Part shown: piece after piece, positions 56,060-64,000 of the stretch
How the letters are laid out: every line of letters starts with the position of its first letter
How positions within the stretch are numbered: the first letter of the stretch is position 1
Source: Shewanella frigidimarina
GTDB lineage: Bacteria > Pseudomonadota > Gammaproteobacteria > Enterobacterales > Shewanellaceae
Direction of reading: 5' to 3'
DNA: 64,000 bases
Assembly: GCF_003797125.1 (NCBI RefSeq)
Contig: NZ_RKKE01000001.1
Span: 744,001-808,000, forward strand
Notes under the pieces: model-generated
The model's database searches: none
What the model was told of the DNA's origin: nothing
What the model saw: only the letters and a program-made list of their open reading frames with translations
Position numbers and translations under genes: made by a program

Positions 56060-56389
56060 TTATTTCGCGTGCGTCTCTGCATTAGGATCATTTTCAGGCG
56101 CTTCAATCAGCTGCAAGTGGTCCATAATATGAGATAAACCCACCATAATAACAGCCAAAATAATCAATGGTGTAGTGATAACGGTTACACCCTCAACAAA
56201 ATAACCTACTGCGGCAGCAATAACCCCACCATAGAAACCTACTATTTTAACAACTGACAAATATTTATTATGCCCAAGCCATGCAGCACAATGGGGGCAT
56301 TGAACTTCTACTGACAAACCTTTCCCGCGACTGTCATTCACCTTCGCAATTGAAAAAGATTTATAGCAATGAGCACATTGCAGCGACAT
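56060..56389 (-). CDS. Zinc-ribbon protein with two membrane segments
   Basis: A 109-residue protein. The N-terminal zinc ribbon has CAHC (5-8) and CPHC (31-34). Two hydrophobic segments (about 48-66 and 70-88) and a short charged tail follow. A strong GAGGA ribosome-binding site precedes ATG. Its stop is only five bases from the end of the small membrane protein on the other strand. A redox or trafficking role is possible but unproven; no family is recognised. Confidence 0.75.
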   Translation of the reverse strand: MSLQCAHCYKSFSIAKVNDSRGKGLSVEVQCPHCAAWLGHNKYLSVVKIVGFYGGVIAAAVGYFVEGVTVITTPLIILAVIMVGLSHIMDHLQLIEAPENDPNAETHAK

Positions 56390-56513
56390 GATAATTTCCT
56401 CAGTTCAATAATGGCGGCAAGTGTAACAAATTAACCTACCAATTACTGTATTTGGCTCCTATAGGATTTTTCCATTATCATAGGCGCAACTCAGAGCCCT
56501 AGGACAACTTTAC

Positions 56514-58157
56514 ATGCTACGGATTTTACTAACGTTATTATTATTCACATCGGCAGTGTTTACGACACAATCTCTTCGTGCAGAACAAGATGCTGTGATA
56601 CCGATTGTTGCCACTAGTCAGCTAACTGATACTCAAAATCAAATCAGCCGTTTACAACAAACGATCGAGCAAGATACCAAGTTACTATTTAAGGCAAAAG
56701 GTGAACTACGTACATTTACTGAATATCGAATTAAAAACAAATCGTCTGAATTACGCGACCAAATTGGTCAACTTATTGCCACACCGGACGCAGACCAACA
56801 ATATTTAGTCACCTTAGTGCAAAGCCAATTGGCCTTTTTAGAGAATGTCAGTGCGTACTTAGACGCCCAAGTTATGGCCATGCGCCTTGGAGTAAGCCAA
56901 GGTGATGACAGTAAAAACATCTTAGCCATTTCACAACGAGAATTTGAACGCGACCATTACCTCAAGGCACAATTAACAACTCTTCAGTGGGCAGAAACAC
57001 TGAATATAGATGTGAGTGTCCAAAAGCAAAAATTGACTGAGTTTATGCTCACTAGAGCGGATCAGTTCGATAGTTTAGTGCATTACACACAAGATGAATT
57101 ACAAAAAGCCGTTGCAGAAGCCGCTGATGCAGGTGCAGATATCACCACCGAACAAAAAGCTGATGTGGTGGCACTAAAAGAACGCTTGGAGCAAAGCAGC
57201 TCTAGCTTAGCGGTTTCAGCGGGCATACTCGAAACATTAGGCCAGAACGTGGCACCATTTAAACAAACATTGTTTAGTGTGTCTGGTGATATCACCCAAG
57301 ATGTATTAAATTTTAGCGTCGCGTCTAATCTGCTACAAGGTTGGGGTAAAGTCATTAAAGATCAGACGATTAATAATGGACCCAGTTTAACCTTTAAGAT
57401 TTTAGTGTTTCTATTCATATTATTTGCGGCAAGTTTAGTCGCCAAAATTGTTACACAAATTATCTCTAAAACAGTACGTGCATCGAAATTACAATTTAGC
57501 CAACTGTTGCAAGACTTCTTTATCTCGTTGTCGAGTAAAATAGTGTTTGCGCTAGGATTATTGATTGCCTTATCACAGCTCGGGTTTGAGCTTGGGCCGT
57601 TACTCGCTGGTTTTGGTATTGCGGGAGTCATTATTGGTTTTGCACTGCAAGATACCCTGTCTAACTTCGCTTCTGGCATGATGATCTTAATCTATCGTCC
57701 ATTTGATGTCGGCGACTTAATCAATGCAGCTAATGTTACCGGTCGCGTCAGCCACATGAGCCTAGTATCAACAACAATCAAAACGCTAGATAACCAACGC
57801 CTTATTGTGCCAAACAATAAAATCTGGGGCGATACCATTAACAACATCACCGCAGAGCATCAGCGCCGGGTAGACATGACCTTTGGCATTAGCTACAGCG
57901 ATAATGTTGAACATGCAGAAACCATATTAAAAAGTATTGTAGAACAACATCCTAAGGTGCAAGCGCATCCAGAACCGATAGTAAAACTCCACACATTGGG
58001 CGAATCGTCAGTCGACTTTATTGTAAGGCCTTGGGTTAAACCCGATGATTACTGGGAAGTATACTGGGACATTACTCGCGCAGTGAAAATACGCTTTGAT
58101 GCGGAAGGCATTAGTATTCCGTTCCCGCAACGCGATGTACACATATATCAAAAATAA
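56514..58157 (+). CDS. Large MscS-family mechanosensitive channel with periplasmic domain
   Basis: A 547-residue protein. It has a signal peptide (about 1-23, ending SLRA), a long helical periplasmic domain (25-285) with coiled-coil character, and four or so membrane segments from about 292. The MscS pore helix GFGIAGVIIGFALQDTLSNFASGM lies at about 366-389, followed by the beta domain IYRPFDVGDLI and the C-terminal cage ending VHIYQK. It is shaped like MscK/YbdG-type relatives but shorter than MscK. It probably gates under tension. It is monocistronic between two terminators. Confidence 0.9.
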   Translation: MLRILLTLLLFTSAVFTTQSLRAEQDAVIPIVATSQLTDTQNQISRLQQTIEQDTKLLFKAKGELRTFTEYRIKNKSSELRDQIGQLIATPDADQQYLVTLVQSQLAFLENVSAYLDAQVMAMRLGVSQGDDSKNILAISQREFERDHYLKAQLTTLQWAETLNIDVSVQKQKLTEFMLTRADQFDSLVHYTQDELQKAVAEAADAGADITTEQKADVVALKERLEQSSSSLAVSAGILETLGQNVAPFKQTLFSVSGDITQDVLNFSVASNLLQGWGKVIKDQTINNGPSLTFKILVFLFILFAASLVAKIVTQIISKTVRASKLQFSQLLQDFFISLSSKIVFALGLLIALSQLGFELGPLLAGFGIAGVIIGFALQDTLSNFASGMMILIYRPFDVGDLINAANVTGRVSHMSLVSTTIKTLDNQRLIVPNNKIWGDTINNITAEHQRRVDMTFGISYSDNVEHAETILKSIVEQHPKVQAHPEPIVKLHTLGESSVDFIVRPWVKPDDYWEVYWDITRAVKIRFDAEGISIPFPQRDVHIYQK

Positions 58158-58171
58158 GCTTTGCAGTTAGC

Positions 58172-58210
58172 AATAAAAAGGCTCAAGTCATCGACTTGAG
58201 CCTTTTTATT
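58172..58210. terminator. Strong bidirectional intrinsic terminator
   Basis: AATAAAAAGGCTCAAGTC-ATC-GACTTGAGCCTTTTTATT is a perfect 18-bp stem with T tracts on both strands. Confidence 0.94.
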
Positions 58211-58238
58211 AATAGATAATGTTAGCTAACCAAAGGGC

Positions 58239-59102
58239 TTATAAATAAGTGATGCTGCCCTGTAAATGAGGTCGGCGGCCTTTAACATCACGCATTTCAA
58301 AACGTTTACCATTTTCAATACTTTCAAACGCAAACGTCACTTCAGACGGCATAAATACTGGCAGTTTAAATTCAACATCAACTTGAAATGGTCGATCGCC
58401 AACAAACGTCATTAACTGAGACATCACCCGCGCTTTAGACCACATTCCATGCGCTAATACTCGCTCAAACCCAAAGCGTTTTGACAACAATGGATGTAAA
58501 TGGATCAAGTTATAATCGCCAGAAGCTTTAGCATACCGACGGCCGAGATCATCGGTTAAGCGCCATTGCTGAACGTTTTTCCATACCATTTCTGACGCTT
58601 TAGGCGGACGAGCACGACGCCCAGCAGACTCGATACGATATAAGTAAGTTGATAGCGCTTGCCAAACTAACTCTTCACCGACAAACACCTTAGACACCAA
58701 ATCAAACTCAAGCCCCGCATCGGTAGTACGGCTTGTGGTTAACTCACACTGTACTATTAGGGTTTCATCCGCTCGTACTGGGCGTAATACACTAATACTA
58801 TTTTTTAAATGAAGCATGCCAAGTAACGGAAATGTCACCGCTTTATGGGTAAAAATCATCGCATGCAAACGAAATGCCCAGACATACAGATACGTTGGCG
58901 GTAACGTCATACCGTCATATTCAAAACTGCATACCGCAGCATATTGGCTAATTTTATCTTGGGACAACACCACATTCGACGCTTGTACATAAATATTCGG
59001 AAGCGGTTGTTGGTTCCATCCCGGTTTACGTCCAAACAGGATTTTGCGATACAAAGACAAAAGCGAAGGCATCGCTTTTAATTCGATAGCGTAGTCGTGA
59101 CT
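58239..59102 (-). CDS. MaoC-like hot-dog dehydratase family protein
   Basis: The start is uncertain. GTG at 59102, with AGGG nine bases upstream, gives 287 residues; ATG 59072 and TTG 59132 are alternatives. The C-terminal half (about 160-280) is a MaoC hot-dog domain with the hydratase motif YAKASGDYNLIHLHPLLSKRFGF (D..N..H, with LAHGM following). The N-terminal half looks like a second, degenerate hot-dog fold. Enzymes of this layout hydrate or dehydrate 2-enoyl/3-hydroxyacyl thioesters. The gene stands alone, with no PHA or fatty-acid genes adjacent. Confidence 0.85.
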   Translation of the reverse strand, partial: SHDYAIELKAMPSLLSLYRKILFGRKPGWNQQPLPNIYVQASNVVLSQDKISQYAAVCSFEYDGMTLPPTYLYVWAFRLHAMIFTHKAVTFPLLGMLHLKNSISVLRPVRADETLIVQCELTTSRTTDAGLEFDLVSKVFVGEELVWQALSTYLYRIESAGRRARPPKASEMVWKNVQQWRLTDDLGRRYAKASGDYNLIHLHPLLSKRFGFERVLAHGMWSKARVMSQLMTFVGDRPFQVDVEFKLPVFMPSEVTFAFESIENGKRFEMRDVKGRRPHLQGSITYL

Positions 59103-59375
59103 CACAATGTTGTACCCTAAAGTAGGCAGCAAAAAAGCTGTGCTGCAAAACGATTAATAGATGATTATACCTTAGACTCTTGCAGTTGCTAAACCGCTAA
59201 TTACTTAATGCGTTTAAAACAGCATGTCGAGACAACATATATTGATGCCATCAACACAAAAAATACTCGACACAATTGTTGTGACAACTCACTTACTACA
59301 GCTAATTTACCTTTACCTTTTTAAACCCAAAATGCGACAATTACCCGACTTAAATGACTTAACGTAGCCGATACA

Positions 59376-60146
59376 GTGCAAGATAAAAACTTCGATAAAC
59401 TTAGCCAAAAGTTTGCCCAAAATATTTACGGTACCACTAAAGGTGAAATCCGTGCTGCAGTATTATGGCGCGACTTAGCACCTGCCCTAGCCAGCCTTGG
59501 CAAACCACGATTACGTATTTTAGATGCCGGTGGCGGTTTTGGTTATTTGAGTCAAAAACTAGCGGCTTTAGGTCATGATGTTGTGCTGTGTGATATTTCA
59601 GAACAAATGCTTTCTCTAGCACGGCAACAGATTGAAGCCTCAAATACCGCATTATCGATACAGTTAATCCACAGCCCAATACAAGCATTAACCGTTGAAG
59701 AGTATGGTCAATTTGATGTCATTCTCTGTCATGCTGTTGCGGAATGGCTAATTGATGCCCGTAGCACCTTGCAAGGTTTATTGAGTTTGTTAAAGCCTCA
59801 TGGTTTATTTTCTCTGATGTTTTTTAATAAAGAAGCCTTACGGTTTCATAGCTTAATATCTGGTAATTTTGACTATGTTAACCGTGACTTTAAGGTCAAA
59901 AAGAAGGTCGGATTAACGCCGACTCACCCGCTGCATATTGAAGATGTCCGCAGTTGGTTTAGCCAATGGCAACTGTCGATGGTGAGTCAATCGGGGGTAA
60001 GAGTTATCAATGATTACTTGAAAAATAATCTGCCACCTAACTTCGACAAACATCAGCTGATTGAAATGGAGTTGGCCTACTCGCAACAAGAACCTTATTT
60101 GTCGCTTGGGCGCTACATTCACTTTGTAGGCCGATCGACTCCATAA
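59376..60146 (+). CDS. cmoM: tRNA 5-carboxymethoxyuridine methyltransferase CmoM
   Basis: 256 residues; the start is GTG, supported by alignment of MQDKNFDKLSQKFAQNIYGTTKG with the E. coli CmoM (SmtA) start MQDRNFDDIAEKF. SAM-binding motif LDAGGGFGYLS (about 46-56), then HAVAEWL, GNFDYVNRDFKVKKK, GVRVINDYL and the conserved end QEPYLSLGRYIH. It methylates cmo5U at the wobble position of certain tRNAs to give mcmo5U. It appears monocistronic and faces away from the MaoC-like gene. Confidence 0.95.
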   Translation: MQDKNFDKLSQKFAQNIYGTTKGEIRAAVLWRDLAPALASLGKPRLRILDAGGGFGYLSQKLAALGHDVVLCDISEQMLSLARQQIEASNTALSIQLIHSPIQALTVEEYGQFDVILCHAVAEWLIDARSTLQGLLSLLKPHGLFSLMFFNKEALRFHSLISGNFDYVNRDFKVKKKVGLTPTHPLHIEDVRSWFSQWQLSMVSQSGVRVINDYLKNNLPPNFDKHQLIEMELAYSQQEPYLSLGRYIHFVGRSTP

Positions 60147-60213
60147 TAAACCCATTGTTTTAGCATTTTACTTTCAATAGCTTGCCTTTTGAATAGCTCG
60201 CGCTACATCGACA

Positions 60214-61122
60214 TTAGCACTGTAAAAAGCTACAACGAGTAATCGTTGCACCTTGCTGTTTTAGTAGGTCAGGAATGGCTTGCTGTCCGACAATATGGCC
60301 AGCGCCCACCACGATAAATAATTGTTTGTGGGTTTTACTTTGTAACAACTGGATGATTTTTTGCGCCATCGTGTGATTACGTTGCCACAACAGTTTTTCG
60401 AGTAGTTCATCTGCATCGCCCGCTTGCGATTCCATAATTTTTGCTAGAGCATTACCATCACCTTGGCGCCAAGCGTAGATTAAATCAAGCATTTCAGCAT
60501 CGCTAGCGTTAATCGAATCATCAAGCATTTGCAGTTGAGTCGCGGTTGAAAATGATGAAATTAATTCAAATTGAAACTGAATACTCTCCAGCTCAACTAC
60601 ATTTTTACCACTGCGATTTGCCATAAAATAAGCGTCGACACCCTGCTCTGCGCTGTAACCTAATTGCCCAAAACGGCCCATGCTAATTTGCGCAGACTGC
60701 AACCAAGGTGCATACGGTGCCAGTGCTTGGCACAAGGTTTGATGACTTTGGCAATACTCTTGCCGAGTCGCATTAACGTCTGCGGCAATATCTGCCGACA
60801 AACCACCATACCGTTGTAATAACGCTCCAGTATCGCCTTGGCTAATATCTGCTTCAACAACCAGTGCATCCGATTGTTTAAATGCTGATTCTATATGCTG
60901 TGCTAGTGGGTAGAAGTCTTGACGACCAACATGAATGGAGCCCAATAAATACGCTTGCTGTTGCTGATACTCAATTTTGTAGAATACCGGAGAATCCAAC
61001 GCAGCTGCCGATGTGGATGTAAAACACAGTAGTAATGCGACTAAACCGTAGCAATTTCGCTGTAAGCGACCATAAATCAAATTGATATTGAAAATAAGCC
61101 GACTTTCTCTTGTTGCCTGCAT
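60214..61122 (-). CDS. TraB/GumN family protein
   Basis: 302 residues; GGAG lies six bases before ATG. There is a signal peptide after a 25-residue polar N-region (hydrophobic core GLVALLLCFTSTSAAA). The TraB/GumN domain (about 50-295) has the two hallmark GxxH-like blocks: LLGSIHVGRQDFYPL and FIVVGAGHIVGQQAIPDLL, plus VVELESIQFQFELI. The fold is related to EreA/ChaN-like metal-dependent hydrolases (Tiki family). It is predicted to be periplasmic. The substrate is unknown. Confidence 0.9.
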   Translation of the reverse strand: MQATRESRLIFNINLIYGRLQRNCYGLVALLLCFTSTSAAALDSPVFYKIEYQQQQAYLLGSIHVGRQDFYPLAQHIESAFKQSDALVVEADISQGDTGALLQRYGGLSADIAADVNATRQEYCQSHQTLCQALAPYAPWLQSAQISMGRFGQLGYSAEQGVDAYFMANRSGKNVVELESIQFQFELISSFSTATQLQMLDDSINASDAEMLDLIYAWRQGDGNALAKIMESQAGDADELLEKLLWQRNHTMAQKIIQLLQSKTHKQLFIVVGAGHIVGQQAIPDLLKQQGATITRCSFLQC

Positions 61123-61174
61123 ACTAGCTCCTTATAATTAACTTTATTCTTTGCACATGCACTATGAGGCAATT

Positions 61175-61483
61175 ATGCCGTACACCAATGTTTTTCTACA
61201 GATAAAAGAAAACCTGCAAATAGCCTATAGACAAGCCATTGATTCAGATGCTCGCCTAGATGAATTACGTAAAGAAGGCCACGGCAAGTTTGTGGCGATT
61301 TTTACCGAAGAGCAAGGTTTTACAACTAGTAGTAATCGTTTCTTACCTTATGTACAAGAATTGGTTGCTGAATTTGATGCGATGCAGAGCAGCACTCATG
61401 TTGCACCAGAAACACTTGAAGCCTTTGTCAAAAAGCTTGCGGCCTTACTGCAAACACTACAAGTATTTAAACTCGCCAAATAA
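61175..61483 (+). CDS. Conserved hypothetical protein of 102 residues
   Basis: The start at 61175 (GAGG five bases upstream) replaces the TTG-led longer frame. It is a small alpha-helical soluble protein with KENLQIAYRQAIDSDARLDELRKEGHGKFVAIF and a C-terminal leucine-rich helix. No known family is recognised. The inverted-repeat element at 61496 begins 13 bp after its stop codon, so its natural terminator may have been displaced. Confidence 0.72.
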   Translation: MPYTNVFLQIKENLQIAYRQAIDSDARLDELRKEGHGKFVAIFTEEQGFTTSSNRFLPYVQELVAEFDAMQSSTHVAPETLEAFVKKLAALLQTLQVFKLAK

Positions 61484-61495
61484 TCGGTATGCTCG

Positions 61496-61771
61496 TAGGG
61501 TCTGTTGATCTTTCAAAGTTGTTTTTGCAGCTAATTGTTAGTCATTTAAACAAGGCAGAGGCTTTGTCGTGTAGTTATTCTACACAAAGAGCCGATAACG
61601 CAGTAGAAATGACTAACAAACACAGCCCGAAGGGTTCGACTAAAAACGTTTTACTCTTTGTTGAGTGCCTCTTATTGAGAGATTGTTGCTTAGATTGCTA
61701 GGCACCAATCACCTCGATTAACACATTTTTATCTCGAACAAAATTTAACTAACAAAGATCAACAGACCCTA
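61496..61771. mobile_element. 276-bp MITE-like element with 16-bp terminal inverted repeats and TA flanks
   Basis: TA-GGGTCTGTTGATCTTT at 61496-61513 is a perfect inverse of AAAGATCAACAGACCC-TA at 61754-61771. The inner 272 bp (61498-61769) contains no transposase. The outer TA pair fits target-site duplication by a Tc1/mariner- or IS630-like transposase acting in trans. An internal hairpin (GTGTAG / CTACAC at about 61570-61590) is present. An open frame at 61489-61701 crosses the left repeat and is likely non-coding. Confidence 0.8.
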
Positions 61772-61899
61772 ATACTTTCTTATTAGGAGCTTTCCATCAT
61801 ATGACATAATCTTGTCATATTTTCGCAATAGACTTGTCTCTCATTGGTAACAATACCAAACGCAATGCCGTTAGGTAATTAATATAATGAGACGCAAAG

Positions 61900-63645
61900 A
61901 TGACGGCTTTACAGCTAGTAAGCGAACTTGATCACATCATAGAACAGCAATCTATCGACGCTGTATTCCAGCCGATTTTCAATGTTTCAACAAATCAATT
62001 GCACGGTTATGAAGCGCTCAGTCGTGGCCCTAAAAATAGCCCGTTACACACGCCTTTCGCTCTATTTACTACCGCCGAAAAACAAAACTTATTAAGCGAA
62101 CTTGAAACCTTATGTCGCAGCATTTCAATTAATGCATTTCACTCACGCCAGCTTAATGGCAAGCTATTTATTAATATTTCACCAAAAGCATTGCTCGATC
62201 CCAATCATCCAAAAGGCATGACACTACAGCTTATTAAACAGTTGGGGATCAACCCGTCGGATGTGGTTATTGAATTATCCGAACAATATCCTGCCGACGA
62301 TATCGACTTGCTAAAGTCCTGTTTAAACCATTATCGCAATCAAGGGTTTTTAACCGCTATTGATGATTTAGGCGCCGGTTATTCTGGATTACGCTTGTGG
62401 TCTGAATTAGCACCAGATTATGTCAAAATCGACCGCCATTTTATTCATCAAATAGATACCACCGCGGTAAAACAAGAGTTTGTCCGCTCTATTGTCGATT
62501 TATGCCAAAACTTAACCTGTAAAGTGATCGCAGAAGGCATTGAAACCAATGAGGAACTCACCACTCTAAAACAATTAGGGGTAACCTATTGCCAAGGCTA
62601 CTTTCTTGGACGACCAGCTCTCCATCCAAACCAGCAATTTAGCAGTGAACTGAGCACTCCCATGGCTCAACCTAATTCTCGTTATTGTGAAACAGCTGAA
62701 AGTTTATGCACCAACGCCATAAAAGCATCTCCTGGTACACAACTTAAAAAAATCAGTCAGACTTTTGCTGAACAACCAGCATTACAAGCCATTGTGGTAA
62801 CCGAAAATAACAAGCCATTAGGTATCGTCAATCGCAGCACATTACTCGAGCTATTCAGTACACCTTATGGCCGTGCATTACACGAAAACCGCCCTGCGAA
62901 AATGGCAATGGACACCAACGTGTTACACATTGACGCCAACGAACCGCTTACCTATGTCAGTCAATTACTTACCTCAGATTCAGTCAACACGGTAGCGCAA
63001 CAGTTCATTATTTTGCGAAATCAGCAGTTGATTGGCATTGGCCATACTAAAGATTTATTACAACGTATTACTGAACATAGAATAAAAATGGCGCGACACG
63101 CAAACCCTCTCACCAACTTGCCGGGAAATGTGCCAATACAAGAAGAGCTAAAACGCTTAAGGCTACAAAAAAAATCTTACTATCTTGCCTATTTAGATTT
63201 AAGCCATTTTAAACCTTACAACGATATTTATGGATTTTGGCGGGGGGATGAAGTCATTCAGTTAGTAGCAAACTTGTTGCTGCCTTATCAAAATGAACAT
63301 TGTTTTGTTGGCCATATTGGTGGGGACGATTTTGTTATGATAAGCATGCAAGACGACACGCTAACCAATTGCCAAACAATTATTGAACGATTTGAGCAAC
63401 AGAAAATGAGTTTTTATAATGGCGATCACTGGCTGGCGCAAACAATGCAAGCCCAAGACAGACAGGGGCTGCAATTCCAATACCCTTTGGTTTCATTATC
63501 CATTGGGGTTTTACCGCCATTGGTGACCCAGCAAGCAACAGAATATCAAATATCAACGTTAAGCGCCCAGGCCAAAAAGCAGGCAAAAATTGCTTCAAAT
63601 GGATTTTACCTGCATGAAAAACAATCGACATTGCTTAGCTTATAA
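61900..63645 (+). CDS. EAL-CBS-GGDEF protein (c-di-GMP phosphodiesterase with degenerate GGDEF)
   Basis: A 581-residue cytoplasmic protein. The EAL domain (about 10-250) has intact GYEALSRGP, NISPK, DDLGAGYSG, KIDRHFI, AEGIET and QGYFLGRP motifs and should be active. A CBS pair (about 270-400; VVTENNKPLGIVNRSTLLE then IILRNQQLIGIGHTKDLL) may bind a nucleotide. The GGDEF domain (405-575) has GGDDF (GHIGGDDFVMIS) and no RxxD site, so it is probably a regulatory or inactive domain. The order EAL-CBS-GGDEF is the reverse of most. Its 3' end overlaps the convergent DUF3016 gene by six bases. Confidence 0.92.
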   Translation: MTALQLVSELDHIIEQQSIDAVFQPIFNVSTNQLHGYEALSRGPKNSPLHTPFALFTTAEKQNLLSELETLCRSISINAFHSRQLNGKLFINISPKALLDPNHPKGMTLQLIKQLGINPSDVVIELSEQYPADDIDLLKSCLNHYRNQGFLTAIDDLGAGYSGLRLWSELAPDYVKIDRHFIHQIDTTAVKQEFVRSIVDLCQNLTCKVIAEGIETNEELTTLKQLGVTYCQGYFLGRPALHPNQQFSSELSTPMAQPNSRYCETAESLCTNAIKASPGTQLKKISQTFAEQPALQAIVVTENNKPLGIVNRSTLLELFSTPYGRALHENRPAKMAMDTNVLHIDANEPLTYVSQLLTSDSVNTVAQQFIILRNQQLIGIGHTKDLLQRITEHRIKMARHANPLTNLPGNVPIQEELKRLRLQKKSYYLAYLDLSHFKPYNDIYGFWRGDEVIQLVANLLLPYQNEHCFVGHIGGDDFVMISMQDDTLTNCQTIIERFEQQKMSFYNGDHWLAQTMQAQDRQGLQFQYPLVSLSIGVLPPLVTQQATEYQISTLSAQAKKQAKIASNGFYLHEKQSTLLSL

Positions 63646-64000
63646 TTTGGGAGCTACCGTTTTTTGTAACCAATCATCAAATAAGTTGGTTTCATATTGA
63701 AACGGTCTGTTATTGAAATTACGCGTATTGTTCATAAAACTCATGTCGATAATTTTTTCATCTCCAGCAATAATGACTTTGTCACCTTCATTTATGCTGT
63801 AACTAAACGTCGCTCTGGGTGGATATAAATCTTTTACAATACGTAAATCACCTGGCGTAGCCCCAAATGTTGGTCGCATGTCTCCTGCTAAATCAAGGTT
63901 AGTCACTTGCATTTGCAACGTCTGCCCTGGCTTAAGGATTTTTTCAGCTTGTTTATTGATGTTTTTGGTTAAGGTTTCAAATAAACGGTTTTCAAAGCGC
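63640..64000 (-). CDS. DUF3016-like protein, N-terminus beyond window end
   Basis: The frame is open to the end of the window. The visible C-terminal 119 residues read RFENRLFETLTKN, then LQMQVTNLDLAGDMRPTF and DLRIVKDLYPPRATFSY, and end WLQKTVAPKL. This matches DUF3016 proteins, which are small exported proteins of unknown function. The internal Met at 63918 is not the start. Stop codon TAA lies at 63642-63640, overlapping the convergent EAL-CBS-GGDEF gene. Confidence 0.8.
   Translation of the reverse strand, partial: RFENRLFETLTKNINKQAEKILKPGQTLQMQVTNLDLAGDMRPTFGATPGDLRIVKDLYPPRATFSYSINEGDKVIIAGDEKIIDMSFMNNTRNFNNRPFQYETNLFDDWLQKTVAPKL

Noticed and set aside
61489..61701. 70-codon open frame across the left end of the inverted-repeat element
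   Set aside because: It begins outside the element and crosses its terminal repeat, has no ribosome-binding site, and lies in an element with no coding content.

Overview
The window reads as a piece of chromosome from a marine gammaproteobacterium, most likely Shewanella, probably one of its AT-richer species. This is inferred from several things: CmoM, UbiD-Fre, RapA, RraB, YdcH, Udp and UvrD starts that closely resemble gammaproteobacterial proteins; a high density of c-di-GMP and chemosensory genes; and AT-rich spacers with perfect hairpin terminators. There are no rRNA, tRNA, CRISPR or phage genes. About 54 protein genes are supported, plus one decayed gene and one short inverted-repeat mobile element.

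Layout. 1-6.9 kb is a signalling block: a REC-PAS-PAS-GGDEF-EAL protein, an isolated HPt protein, then a substrate-binding lipoprotein tightly coupled to a membrane diguanylate cyclase. 7.4-12.1 kb holds ubiD, fre, an Aer-like chemoreceptor and a MazG-like pyrophosphohydrolase. 12.2-17.4 kb (minus strand) holds a membrane protein and the run uvrD-ubiA-esterase. 17.9-21.5 kb has a LysR regulator and an NfeD plus two tandem SPFH paralogues. 21.9-29.6 kb is rich in nucleoside metabolism: a Tsx-like channel, udp, a DeoR-ribokinase fusion and a nucleoside hydrolase. Among these lie ydcH, a PLP decarboxylase, an MscS channel and a pseudogene. 30.2-35.5 kb has a membrane protein/XRE regulator pair with a clear operator, a radical SAM protein, tpm and a Ser/Thr kinase. 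35.6-47.7 kb has a large metalloprotease, a 1236-residue hybrid histidine kinase, PhoH, rapA and a DUF3530-like protein. 47.8-56.4 kb has a crotonase, a REC-CheC protein next to a PAS-GGDEF cyclase, rraB, plsC and a zinc uptake run (outer-membrane protein, ZnuA-like, ZnuB-like) without an ATPase gene. 56.5-64 kb has a large MscS, a MaoC-like hot-dog protein, cmoM, a TraB/GumN protein, a 276-bp inverted-repeat element, an EAL-CBS-GGDEF protein and the truncated start-side of a DUF3016 gene.

How they work together. Four proteins make or break c-di-GMP, and two are paired with an unusual input partner (the lipoprotein and the REC-CheC protein). Tsx, Udp, nucleoside hydrolase and ribokinase form a path from outside nucleosides to ribose phosphates. 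A GAAC-N6-GTTC inverted repeat stands upstream of both the DeoR-ribokinase and the nucleoside hydrolase, suggesting a shared operator. Where ribosome-binding sites argue for a start other than the longest open frame, I used the better-supported start and say so in the entry.
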